Shown here piece by piece: positions 44,301 through 51,839 of a stretch of DNA of 64,000 bases. The notes beneath the pieces were generated by a model. That model worked only from the letters and a program-made list of their open reading frames with translations, did not search any database and was not told the origin of the DNA. Position 1 is the stretch's first letter. The number at the start of each line of letters is the position of its first letter. Origin of the DNA: Collinsella tanakaei YIT 12063 (GTDB lineage Bacteria > Actinomycetota > Coriobacteriia > Coriobacteriales > Coriobacteriaceae); contig NZ_JH126468.1 in assembly GCF_000225705.1 (NCBI RefSeq), forward strand, positions 246,818 through 310,817. Reading direction: 5' to 3'. The position numbers and the translations under genes are program-made.

Positions 44301-44350
44301 TCATCGAGGCATCGCACGCGGACCTGGTGCCCGTGGACCTGCTCGCCTAG
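41303..44350 (+). CDS. M16C (PreP-like) zinc metallopeptidase
   Basis: This 1015-aa protein is a presequence-protease-type M16C enzyme that degrades peptides inside a closed chamber. The inverted zinc motif is in 'VFHILEHSVLCGSERYPV' (HxxEH), and 'MKGALSDP' with the upstream Glu supplies the third ligand. The four-domain architecture is kept: 'YPDKTVYPVASTNEQDLMNL', 'TPENALVGMAYVLGDALDRK', and C-terminal 'EIRVKGGAYGCGFRAMM' (the Arg/Tyr substrate region). An acidic Ala/Asp/Glu-rich insertion of about 50 residues (near 480-530) lies in the linker and is unusual. AGGAG precedes the ATG. Confidence 0.93.
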   Translation: MTISQTGAIQRAAALLGKNPVIHGFTVLSDQDVPELDTHAYVMRHDASGARLLYLPCEDENKSFSIGFKTPPADDTGVFHILEHSVLCGSERYPVKEPFVDLIKSSMQTFLNAMTYPDKTVYPVASTNEQDLMNLASVYMDAVLNPAIYTKPAIFEQEGWHYELDVPQGGQLEDGTLRYNGVVFNEMKGALSDPMDVLDNAVTAALFPNTAYAHESGGNPRAIPQLTYQDFLDNHARHYNLANSYITLYGDLDADRMLAFLDDEFLSRDNAASRACAGDPNPLERQEPVVCDYASIQMDTTPENALVGMAYVLGDALDRKRIVAADLLMDSLMGSNEAPVKKAIMAAGLGGNVTYYTAGDMLQPYGLIMLQNAKPQVARQLRQIIQDECRRLVEQGVPRDRLEAAISNDEYDLRQRDYGIADGVAISCDVLSTWLYDDDAATLALSYTPIYAELRRELDGTYFEDLLRDLVLESDHNALAELIPTGAASAALDADAADAADEDELENADLETGAPSADAGEAAELAAIKASLTHEQLQQIVDDVERLRAQQEAEDSPEAKATLPRLHVSDIGPARPEPKPVLDTATPLPCLKHNIPTHRLAYALTYFDISHLSYAELPYVTILSRLMQQLATKRRSAAELDSYIDSNLGFLSFRAEVISQPNWKLAAPKLTVAAGALSEKIDALAQIPAEVWSETLFEDIDRIHDVLVQMRIGAEQSFLNAGHAAALARAMSYVSPASVVAQQLSGVDFYRFLRDLLDNFDERKEDLVAKLQELQTRIFTSTNTVTSFTGSDDDYQRYWKVAGNLGLTPRTAPAKELYVPMPEPRREAFIIPSDVCYVARSTDPRVLDIQMDGTWAVAAQAVTYEYLWNEIRVKGGAYGCGFRAMMDRQLAFYTYRDPAIDPSLERIARAGEWLSTFEPTQDAFEGMVVSCASGFDAPIKPYALTKRQDNECFAKRPANWRLELREQLLKATPEDLRQLGKTVTRVAEAAPACVFGGRDIIEASHADLVPVDLLA

Positions 44351-44359
44351 CCGTTGCAC

Positions 44360-44872
44360 ATGGAAGCCAGGCGCGTCATCCATACCATAGAGCCCGTTTT
44401 CGACGAGTCCTCGCGGGTGCTGGTGCTGGGCACCATGCCCTCGCCCGCATCCCGCGAGGTGGATTTTTACTACGGGCACCCCCAAAACCGCTTTTGGCGC
44501 GTAATGGAGAGTCTCTACGGCTTGGCAGACCATGCGTTGGACGAGAACGGGCCGCGGCACGCCTTCCTGCTGCAGCGACACATCGCGCTGTGGGACGTTC
44601 TGCGCTCCTGTACCATAACAGGCGCCAGCGACGCCAGCATCGCGGAGCCGGAGCCCAACGACCTCGCCCGCATTCTGGACGCCGCCCCCATTCAACACGT
44701 CTTTTGCACCGGCGGCAAGGCGGCCGCGCTCGCCAAGCGCTTTGACGGCTCGCTGCTGCGCGAACGCGGCATTCCGCTAACCGCCCTGCCCTCTACCAGC
44801 GCCGCCAATGCCCGCATGCGCCTGCCGCAGCTGGTTGAGGCATACAAAGTCATCCTGGCCAGCTCCATATAG
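44360..44872 (+). CDS. DNA-deoxyinosine glycosylase (uracil-DNA glycosylase superfamily)
   Basis: This 170-aa protein shows 'VLVLGTMPSPASREVDFYYG' followed by 'HPQNRFWRVMESLYG', the signature of hypoxanthine-DNA glycosylase in the uracil-DNA glycosylase superfamily, and 'LPSTSAANARMRLPQLVEAY' near the end. It would excise deaminated adenine (hypoxanthine) from DNA as the first step of base excision repair. It starts 10 nt after the M16C gene and is probably cotranscribed; the ATG at 44360 is preferred over a TTG at 44354. Confidence 0.85.
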   Translation: MEARRVIHTIEPVFDESSRVLVLGTMPSPASREVDFYYGHPQNRFWRVMESLYGLADHALDENGPRHAFLLQRHIALWDVLRSCTITGASDASIAEPEPNDLARILDAAPIQHVFCTGGKAAALAKRFDGSLLRERGIPLTALPSTSAANARMRLPQLVEAYKVILASSI

Positions 44873-45005
44873 ACGCGGCATTAAGATTGTTGTGCAGCAT
44901 GTACAATGCGACAGTAAGCAGTCTCAGACAATGCATCCGGCCAGGCAGCGCAACGAGCTCGATCTGCGCGGCAGAACAGACGGCACCAGCGAAAGGTTTA
45001 GCGAT

Positions 45006-45962
45006 ATGGATATCCTCGATTTGCGCGAATGTGCAAAATCCGGCATGTTCTATGGCGGGCGCGCCGGAAAAAAAGAGGGCATAGTCTATAAGGGCGCACA
45101 CTGGATCGCCAAGTATCCGCGCTCATCGCGCGACCTCGCCGGCAAGCACCTCCCCTCGTACACCTCCTCACCCGTAGCCGAATACCTTGGCTCGCACCTG
45201 TACCAGATGTTGGGAATCCCTGCACATGAAACCGCGCTGGCCTACCGCGGCGGCAAAATCGTGTGCGCTTGCAAGGATTTCACCTATCCTGGCAAGCGCC
45301 TGTTCATGTTCTCCGAGCTCAAAACTGAGATGGACGACGATGACGATGGCTTTCACGATTCCCCCTCGGACGGGGCGTCAGTTTATCTAACCGACGTGCT
45401 CCTTAGCATCGAAAAGTCAGAAACGCTATCTAACATCCCGGGAGCTCTCGATAGATTCTGGGATATGTTCGTCGTCGATGCGCTCATCAAGAACCCCGAT
45501 CGCAACAACGGCAACTGGGGGGTTCTCATGGACGAGGACGGGCGCTACTCACTAGCGCCCGTCTATGACAATGGCTCGTCATTTTTCAGCAAGCGCAACG
45601 ACTCCACCTTTGAGCGCCGGCTCGGTGACTCCGATGCCATCTTGCAGGACGCATTTGGCACCAACATATCCGTCTACCTCGCCATTGGGGACGACGGAAA
45701 GCCGCGACACATCCATCCGTTCGACTACATGCGCACAACCATTAACGCTGATCTCGATAGGGCGATAGAGAGAATTGCCTCGGCGTTCGATCTGACCGCA
45801 TTTGAGAATCTCGTTGATAGCGTCCCTCGCGAAGCGTATGGATGGCGCGTCCTATCTGAACCGGCACGGGAATCCCATATCGAACTGGTGAAAGCGCGGT
45901 ACGAGAAAGGGCTTTTGCCCCTAGCCGATGCAATCGCCCGCAGGCGCGCGTCCGCGCAGTAG
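45006..45962 (+). CDS. HipA/CtkA-like Ser/Thr kinase
   Basis: This 318-aa protein has the kinase core of HipA-type enzymes, closer to the CtkA-like short form than to full HipA. The catalytic loop is 'VDALIKNPDRNNGNWGVLMD' and the metal site 'LAPVYDNGSSFFS'. The N-terminal lobe includes 'KKEGIVYKGAHWIAKYPR'. The HipA N1 domain and a HipB antitoxin partner are not present nearby. The start is supported by GAAAGG upstream. The last 20 nt and the following metA tail are repeated at 48.55 kb. Function (autophosphorylation, persistence or other) is unknown. Confidence 0.8.
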   Translation: MDILDLRECAKSGMFYGGRAGKKEGIVYKGAHWIAKYPRSSRDLAGKHLPSYTSSPVAEYLGSHLYQMLGIPAHETALAYRGGKIVCACKDFTYPGKRLFMFSELKTEMDDDDDGFHDSPSDGASVYLTDVLLSIEKSETLSNIPGALDRFWDMFVVDALIKNPDRNNGNWGVLMDEDGRYSLAPVYDNGSSFFSKRNDSTFERRLGDSDAILQDAFGTNISVYLAIGDDGKPRHIHPFDYMRTTINADLDRAIERIASAFDLTAFENLVDSVPREAYGWRVLSEPARESHIELVKARYEKGLLPLADAIARRRASAQ

Positions 45963-46080
45963 GCCCTACTCGCCCACGCGCTCGATGTCGTAGGACGTGG
46001 TCTGGTACACGCAGTAGTTGAGCCAGTTGGTGTAGAGCAGCTGCGCCTGGCTGTTCCAGATGTTGAACGAACCGCGCGTG
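45948..46080 (-). pseudogene. duplicated 3' end of metA (direct repeat, left copy)
   Basis: The minus-strand sequence encodes '[20 protein letters not shown]' and '[11 protein letters not shown]', the C-terminus of MetA found intact at 48573. By eye it differs at about five of the first 92 nt from the intact copy. The matching region also runs about 25 nt past the metA stop into the kinase gene end, so both copies share the kinase-metA junction. It is not expressed as a complete protein. Confidence 0.9.
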
Positions 46081-46237
46081 AGGCGGCCGCCCAGGAAAAA
46101 GCGCCAATACGTACGAGGCGATCGCTCACTTGGAACGGCAACGGGGACAACCCTTCGCCGAAGGTGGCGCAGAAACACATCCATGCGCCGCTATACTTGC
46201 GACAATGCCCCAGGCGCCCAATTCAAGGAGGCCGGCC

Positions 46238-47233
46238 ATGGCGAAACGTGATTCCAACATCGACCCCTTCAACGCTGGCGAACCGGTCTCGCCCTGGCAG
46301 GACCCAGAATCGGAGACCCGCGACGACGAGGGGCAAGAAGCATACGAGGCGCCTCATCACGGCGATAGCGCGCCGAAACCTCCGATTGGCCAAATGCCCG
46401 GCTTCGCTTCCAACAACACCAACGGGCCCAAGGCACCCCGCACCCGCCGGCGCAGCGCCGACTCCCTTAAGCGCGAGGCGGCCCGCCAAGCCCGCGCCCA
46501 GAGGGCACGCAACAAAACGTCCGGGTCCATTGCACGCCGTATCTTCAAGCTAATCCTGGGCATATGGATGCTCTTCCTCCTCCTGTCCACCGGCGGCTCC
46601 ATCGTGAGCTGCGCGACAAGCCTATTCACACCCAGCTCACCCAACAAGCCCTACGACACTCCCGCATTCGAAGAGGACGAGGACTCCCCTGAAGCCCTAT
46701 GCCTCCTGCTCGCTAACACCCGCATGGAGCACCTCTTGCTCGCGGGAACCCCCGAGCACGCCGCTGTCGCCGACCGCATTGCAGGAGCTTTCGCGCAGCG
46801 CATCGAGAGCGACTTCGACCTCACTCCCGATGAGCTGGGGGTTAACCCCACCATCGTCGCCGAATGGGTCATCGGTTCTCTCATCTACGAGGAGGTCGAC
46901 GCCCAGGCATTCCCCGAAGCCGATGATCCATACGCTTCTGTCTACTTCGATGCCGAGGCGTGCTCGATGATGACCATGTACTACGAATTCCAAAGCGACC
47001 TATACGATTACCTGAGCGAACAAGGTCTCTACCTCCTCGACATCAAGCAGGGCAAAGAACTCGCCGATGCGCAAAAAGCCGATATCGCCGGCATCTTGCA
47101 GGCGGCGATGGCAGAGACGGGATCACGCGAATCCTCGATGCGAGTAAGGCTCACTCTTCAGGACGACACCTGGAAGATCGACGAGGCAGACTTTGAGCGC
47201 TACTGCGACTATATCTTCGGCATGCCTGCGTAG
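46238..47233 (+). CDS. single-pass membrane protein, paralog A, function unknown
   Basis: This 331-aa protein has an N-terminal segment 'DPFNAGEPVSPWQDPESE', a basic linker, one membrane helix ('LILGIWMLFLLLSTGGSIVS') and a C-terminal domain of about 180 residues ('LPDELGV'-like 'LTPDELGVNPTIVAEWVIGS'). It shares order and motifs with the adjacent paralog at 47306: the same 'PFNA-EP-PWQDP' start and the same 'PEELG-D'-type core. I recognise no known domain. AAGGAGG is placed 8 nt before the ATG. Confidence 0.72.
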   Translation: MAKRDSNIDPFNAGEPVSPWQDPESETRDDEGQEAYEAPHHGDSAPKPPIGQMPGFASNNTNGPKAPRTRRRSADSLKREAARQARAQRARNKTSGSIARRIFKLILGIWMLFLLLSTGGSIVSCATSLFTPSSPNKPYDTPAFEEDEDSPEALCLLLANTRMEHLLLAGTPEHAAVADRIAGAFAQRIESDFDLTPDELGVNPTIVAEWVIGSLIYEEVDAQAFPEADDPYASVYFDAEACSMMTMYYEFQSDLYDYLSEQGLYLLDIKQGKELADAQKADIAGILQAAMAETGSRESSMRVRLTLQDDTWKIDEADFERYCDYIFGMPA

Positions 47234-47305
47234 CGCACACTCCACAATGCGCCCGCCGATACTGAAACGTCTTGCATTACCGTCACCACATCCTTTGGAG
47301 CAACT

Positions 47306-48433
47306 ATGGCGCGACACGAATCAGACTTCGGCCCCTTCAATGCAAGCGAACCCATCCTACCCTGGCAGGACCCCGATTCCGAAGTTTATGACGACCTGAA
47401 CGAGCTCCATGAAGCTCCACGCGCGTCAAGCGTAGACAATGTCACCGCTACAGAGAATGAAGAAGATGCCGAAATTGCCGCCCAGCTCGAGATGCTCGAA
47501 CTCGAGCGCCAGCGTCTAATCGAAAAAACAAACGAGTATGATTCGCAAGGTTCCACCACTTCCCAAGAATCTGAAAGCCCTCGCGTGGAACTACCCTCAG
47601 ATCGCTTCGACGTCGCTCACGCCACCTCCCCCAAAGCCCATAACGAAGAGGCTCCCGCAAAGGAGCGTGCCTCGCGGAGCGTTCGAGCGGACAACCGCCC
47701 CGCATCAACGTCCCCAAGCGCGCGCCCATATCGAAGAAGCAGCCGATTGTGAAGAGCCCTGCCTATCTTCATGGTCATGCTCGTCGCCTCTAGGATCGGA
47801 AGCTGCGCCTACCAAGCGCTCACCATTTCTAAACTCGATGAGCGCCCAAGCGATGATCATTCATATACCGATCCGTACCGCAGCGAAGATGCCGCGATAT
47901 GCCGTGCCCTTGTTGAGGACCGTCTCTCCGGCATCACAACGCCCGATTCGCCGCAGTACGCCGATGCCGCCCAGCACATCACGAGCTGGATGGAAAAGCG
48001 CGTCTACGACGACTTCGCCAGAACGCCCGAGGAGCTCGGCATCGATGTAAGGCCACTCGCGGAGCTCGCGCTTGGAGCCCTTTCCATCGACATCTCGACC
48101 GTATCCGCCTTCCCTCATTCCGATGAACCGCACGCATCGGCATATACCAGCGCGCAGGCACTCAGTATCTACGAAATGTACTTTGATTTACAAGATAATG
48201 CTCGACGCTGCCTGCGCGATAACGGACTCTCGGCCCATACCAACGACGGTGCCCTGAACGATGAGCAAAAAACGCAGCTTCGCTCGTATTTCGACAAGGC
48301 GTTCTCGTCTAGCAAGACGAAATCGTCGTTCGTCACCTTCGAACTCACGATGGAAGACGGCAACTGGGTCCTCGAAGAAAGAGAATTCAGCGACGGCTTC
48401 CGCCATCTCCTGCTCCTCCCCGGGCCGCTGTAG
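47306..48433 (+). pseudogene. paralog B of the membrane protein, interrupted by an in-frame TGA
   Basis: The same frame runs from 47306 to 48433 but is interrupted by TGA at 47750-47752. The first part (148 codons) contains 'DFGPFNASEPILPWQDPDSE', and the second part restores the family C-terminal domain ('ARTPEELGIDVRPLAELALG'). The stop falls just before the membrane helix ('LPIFMVMLVASRIGSC'). An ATG at 47771 could allow restart. A recent nonsense mutation, or a sequence error, explains it best. The second part is well conserved in character. Confidence 0.7.
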
Positions 48434-48551
48434 GCATCGAGTTGCAAGGCGCTCTCACCGTACGGGTTACCGCACCCTTTATCGCCACCCCCGCCCGCAA
48501 GAGGACCCCATTACCACCCTCACCGCACCCGCGCTCCATCGACCAAGTCGG

Positions 48552-48680
48552 CGCGCGTCAGCGCAGTATGCCCTACTCGCCCACGCGCTCGATGTCGTAG
48601 GGCGTGGTCTGATACACGTAATAGTTGAGCCAGTTGGTGTAGAGCAGCTGCGCCTGACTGTTCCAGGTGTTAAGCGGCTC
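48552..48680 (-). repeat. direct repeat (right copy) spanning metA 3' end
   Basis: This is the counterpart of 45948-46080. The shared block starts at 'GGCGCGCGTC' near 48550 and runs into metA. The two copies enclose the paralogous membrane-protein pair. Confidence 0.8.
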
Positions 48681-49493
48681 GCGCGAAGGGTCGTCGTTGG
48701 GGAAATAGTTCACCGGCACGTCGGGGTCGATGCCGCGCTTGACGTCGCGCTCGTACTCAAGGCGCAGCGTGTCGCTGTCGTACTCCGGATGGCCAAAGAC
48801 AAAGAACCGCCTGCTATCGACGGACTTTACAATGTAGAGTCCGGCAACGTCGGAGGTCGCGATGATCTCCAGGTCCGGATTCGCCGCAACGGCGTCCTCG
48901 TCCACGCCCGTATAGCGGGAATGAACGGCGTAAAAGCGGTCGTCGAAACCGCGCACCAAAGGCGAGGAGGGCTTGATCACGCGGTGCTGGTACACGCCGG
49001 AGAGCTTGGCCGGCAGCTCGTGCTTGTCGATACCGTAGTGATGGTACAGGCCAGCCTGCGCGCCCCAGCAGATGTGGAAGGTGGAATGCACGTTGGTGGT
49101 GGACCAATCCATGATCTCGACCAGCTCGTCCCAATAGTCGACGTCCGCAAAATCCAGCTGCTCAACGGGAGCGCCGGTGATGATGAGGCCGTCGAAGTTA
49201 GAATCGCGGACCTCGTCGAACGTGCGGTAGAAGGTATCCAGATGCTGGGCGGACACGTTTTTAGCCTCGTGACTGCTGGTACGCAGAAGTTCCACCTCGC
49301 ACTGCAGCGGCGTGTTGGAGAGCTTGCGCATGATCTGCGTTTCGGTGGCGATCTTGGTGGGCATGAGGTTCAAGATCAGCACGCGCAGGGGACGAATGTC
49401 CTGATGTAGCGCGCGGAACTCCGTCATGACAAAGATATTCTCGCTCTCCAGCGTCTCGGTTGCCGGCAGGGCGTCTGGTATGCGAATGGGCAT
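48573..49493 (-). CDS. metA: homoserine O-acyltransferase (MetA family)
   Basis: MetA transfers an acyl group (succinyl or acetyl) to homoserine, committing it to methionine synthesis. The 306-aa protein has '[20 protein letters not shown]', '[21 protein letters not shown]', the nucleophile Cys in '[20 protein letters not shown]' and the '[18 protein letters not shown]' catalytic region. Glu/Gly at a specificity position cannot be judged safely here. The start at 49493 has GAGGTGG upstream. It is transcribed away from ldh across a 242-nt gap. Confidence 0.94.
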   Translation of the reverse strand: MPIRIPDALPATETLESENIFVMTEFRALHQDIRPLRVLILNLMPTKIATETQIMRKLSNTPLQCEVELLRTSSHEAKNVSAQHLDTFYRTFDEVRDSNFDGLIITGAPVEQLDFADVDYWDELVEIMDWSTTNVHSTFHICWGAQAGLYHHYGIDKHELPAKLSGVYQHRVIKPSSPLVRGFDDRFYAVHSRYTGVDEDAVAANPDLEIIATSDVAGLYIVKSVDSRRFFVFGHPEYDSDTLRLEYERDVKRGIDPDVPVNYFPNDDPSREPLNTWNSQAQLLYTNWLNYYVYQTTPYDIERVGE

Positions 49494-49735
49494 GGTCCAC
49501 CTCGAGGTTACTAGGCTCTCTCTTGCAAGGCTCTCGCTTTTACACGTAAAGCATACGATACCCGCTTGCAGCCCGCTTATGTCGCGCAAAAGCCGCAAGC
49601 GGTGAAATGATACGCGCGACAGCTTCGGACTTGTTCTGCAACAGAGCTGACACATTGCAGCGCTACTATGCACGGCAACAAAACGCCGGCGCGCCGCGAA
49701 AGCCCGCGACGCTCTCCAGCTAGAAGGGATACATA

Positions 49736-50689
49736 ATGATCAAGCCGCGAACCGTTGGCATTGTGGGAATGGGCCACGTGGGCGCCCATGTGGCGAACAG
49801 CCTGCTGCTGCAGGGCTTGGCGGACGAGCTCTACCTGTGCGACATCGACTCTGTCAAATCCGCGTCCGAGACGCAGGACCTGCGCGACTCGCTGCAGTTC
49901 TGCCCGTACAACACCAAGATCATCGACTGCCAGGACCGCTATGAGGAGCTTGCGGGCTGCGACGTCATCGTTAACGCCGCCGGCAAGGTCTCGCTGGCCG
50001 CTGGCAACCGCGACGGCGAGCTCTTCTTTACCACGGACGCCTGCCGCACCTTTGCCAACCGCATTGTCGACGCGGGCTTCGACGGCATCTGGATCTCTAT
50101 CTCCAACCCCTGCGACGTGGTCTGCACGGAGTTTTGGCACCTCACCGGCTACGACCCCTCGCGCATCATCGGTTCGGGCACCGGTTTGGACTCCGCGCGC
50201 CTGTGCTCCCAGATCTCGCTCGCTTGCAACCTGGACCCCAAGTCCATCAACGCCTATATGATTGGCGAGCACGGAGCGTCCATGCTGGCGGCCTGGAAGT
50301 CCGCCTCCATCTCTGGCAAGCCCTTGGCGCAGTTGGCGGACGAGGAGCCCGAGCGCTTCGCCTTTGACCTGGCCGAGATGGAGGACAAGGCGCGTCAGGG
50401 CGGCTACGTCACCTTTGCCGGCAAGCAGTGCACCGAGTACGCCGTGGCAAACGCTGCCGTTCGCGTGGTCGCCGCCGTGTTGCATGACGAGCACGCCGTG
50501 ATGGGCGCCTCCACCCTTATGACCGGCCAGTACGGTGAGGAGGGCATCTTCACCTCGCTGCCCTGCATCATCGGTCGCAACGGCGTCGAGCGCGTTATGG
50601 AGCTGGACCTCTCCCAGGCAGAGCTTGAGGCGTTCCACGCCAGCTGCCAGCACATCCGCGACAACATCGGCCGCCTCACCTGGTGGTAG
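49736..50689 (+). CDS. L-lactate dehydrogenase (or L-2-hydroxyisocaproate dehydrogenase)
   Basis: This 317-aa NAD-dependent enzyme of the lactate/malate dehydrogenase family reduces pyruvate or a related 2-oxoacid. It shows the nucleotide-binding '[20 protein letters not shown]' with 'LCDID', '[20 protein letters not shown]', '[20 protein letters not shown]' and the catalytic His in '[14 protein letters not shown]'. Lactate dehydrogenase and hydroxyisocaproate dehydrogenase cannot be separated by eye. A decayed copy of its 3' third lies at 62.9 kb. The next gene downstream is on the opposite strand. Confidence 0.88.
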   Translation: MIKPRTVGIVGMGHVGAHVANSLLLQGLADELYLCDIDSVKSASETQDLRDSLQFCPYNTKIIDCQDRYEELAGCDVIVNAAGKVSLAAGNRDGELFFTTDACRTFANRIVDAGFDGIWISISNPCDVVCTEFWHLTGYDPSRIIGSGTGLDSARLCSQISLACNLDPKSINAYMIGEHGASMLAAWKSASISGKPLAQLADEEPERFAFDLAEMEDKARQGGYVTFAGKQCTEYAVANAAVRVVAAVLHDEHAVMGASTLMTGQYGEEGIFTSLPCIIGRNGVERVMELDLSQAELEAFHASCQHIRDNIGRLTWW

Positions 50690-50698
50690 AGCGCAGCG

Positions 50699-50747
50699 GG
50701 CGGTGCCGGCCTGCTGGAAACCCCCGCAAGCCGGCACCGCCTTTGTT
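50699..50747 (+). terminator. Rho-independent terminator of ldh
   Basis: A 12-bp stem GGCGGTGCCGGC/GCCGGCACCGCC with a 19-nt loop is followed by TTTGTT. The loop and stem are partly copied after the ldh fragment at 63.1 kb. Confidence 0.88.
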
Positions 50748-50781
50748 AGCTAAAGTCAAAATACGCGCAAGATGGCGGCAC

Positions 50782-51780
50782 TCACTGCAAGCCGCCGCGA
50801 ATCGAGTCGGTGATGTTCACCGAGCAAGAAAGCGTCTGGATCCCGACCTCGTCCACATCTCCGTTCAGCCTTGAGCACATTCGCGAGGCGACAACGTCGA
50901 TGATCTCGCCCATGGGCTGGCGTATAACGGACAGGGACGGATACATGACATCACTGAAGTCGAAATCATCGAAGCTGGCAAAACCGATATCCATGCCGGG
51001 ATGCAAGCCGCGGCGGCTAATCGCCTTGAGCGCGCCCAGCGCAAGGTAGTAGTTACACGAGAACAGCGCCGTCACTTCGCCTTGGTCGATAAGCGAGCAG
51101 GCGGCGGCAAAACCCTCGTCCTTAGAAGGGGCGCACAGGCGCACGTCTTGGGAACGAGCGGGCAGGCCCCGGCTCTCAAACGCCTCGGTCCAGCCCTTAA
51201 GGCGCCGGCGCCCAACGTAGGTTTCTTGCGAAGGGGCGATGACGCCCACCCGCTTATGGCCGGCGTCGATCATCGCCCCCACCATCTCCCTGGCGCTGGT
51301 AGCGTTGTTGACCACGATAGAGTCCACCATCCCGCTCTCGACGGGGTTATCGACCACTATGACGGGAATGTTGACCGTCTCGAGAAACTCCAGGTGCTCG
51401 GCATCGACCTCGGAGAGAAAGATGACCAAGCCGTCGACAAAACGACGCTTGAGAAATTCGACCTTTTCTTTGAGAACGTCCACGTCCCCATGGAAGTCGA
51501 TGAACAGGGACGAGTAGCCCTGCTTCTCGAACGCGGTTTCAAGCTTGCCGATGCTAGAGCTGACAAAGACGTTCGCCGCGCTTGCAACCAACACGCCTAT
51601 CGCATAGGTTCGCTGCGTGGTGAGCGCACGACCGATAAGGTTGGGATGGTAGTCGAGCGCCTCGATAGCGCGCGCGATGGCCTCGGCGTTGTCATCTCTG
51701 ATCTTGACGCCGTTAAGATAGCGCGAAACCGTACCAACGGAAACGCCGGAGCGCTTCGCCACCTCTCGTATGTTCGCCAT
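50782..51780 (-). CDS. LacI-family transcriptional regulator of the fucose operon
   Basis: This 332-aa repressor has the N-terminal LacI helix-turn-helix ('NIREVAKRSGVSVGTVSRYL') with the hinge helix ('ALTTQRTYAIGVLVA'), and a periplasmic-binding-protein-like sugar domain ('RVGVIAPSQETYVGRRRLKG', 'LFSCNYYLALGALKAISRRG'). It is the last gene of the fucose operon, 59 nt after GH98. By position it probably binds the double operator at 62625-62653 and responds to fucose or an intermediate. The start at 51780 has GAGGAG upstream. Confidence 0.9.
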   Translation of the reverse strand: MANIREVAKRSGVSVGTVSRYLNGVKIRDDNAEAIARAIEALDYHPNLIGRALTTQRTYAIGVLVASAANVFVSSSIGKLETAFEKQGYSSLFIDFHGDVDVLKEKVEFLKRRFVDGLVIFLSEVDAEHLEFLETVNIPVIVVDNPVESGMVDSIVVNNATSAREMVGAMIDAGHKRVGVIAPSQETYVGRRRLKGWTEAFESRGLPARSQDVRLCAPSKDEGFAAACSLIDQGEVTALFSCNYYLALGALKAISRRGLHPGMDIGFASFDDFDFSDVMYPSLSVIRQPMGEIIDVVASRMCSRLNGDVDEVGIQTLSCSVNITDSIRGGLQ

Positions 51781-51839
51781 TACCCTCTCCTCACCATATC
51801 CCAACCGCGGTCAATTCTACTTCATACAATGCGGGGCTG

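Noticed and set aside
42968-44698. 576-codon minus-strand frame opposite the M16C peptidase
   Set aside because: Shadow of a verified gene, with no recognisable domain.
49494-49735. Possible SAM riboswitch before metA
   Set aside because: I looked for conserved SAM-I or SAM-II type sequences in the metA leader and saw none.
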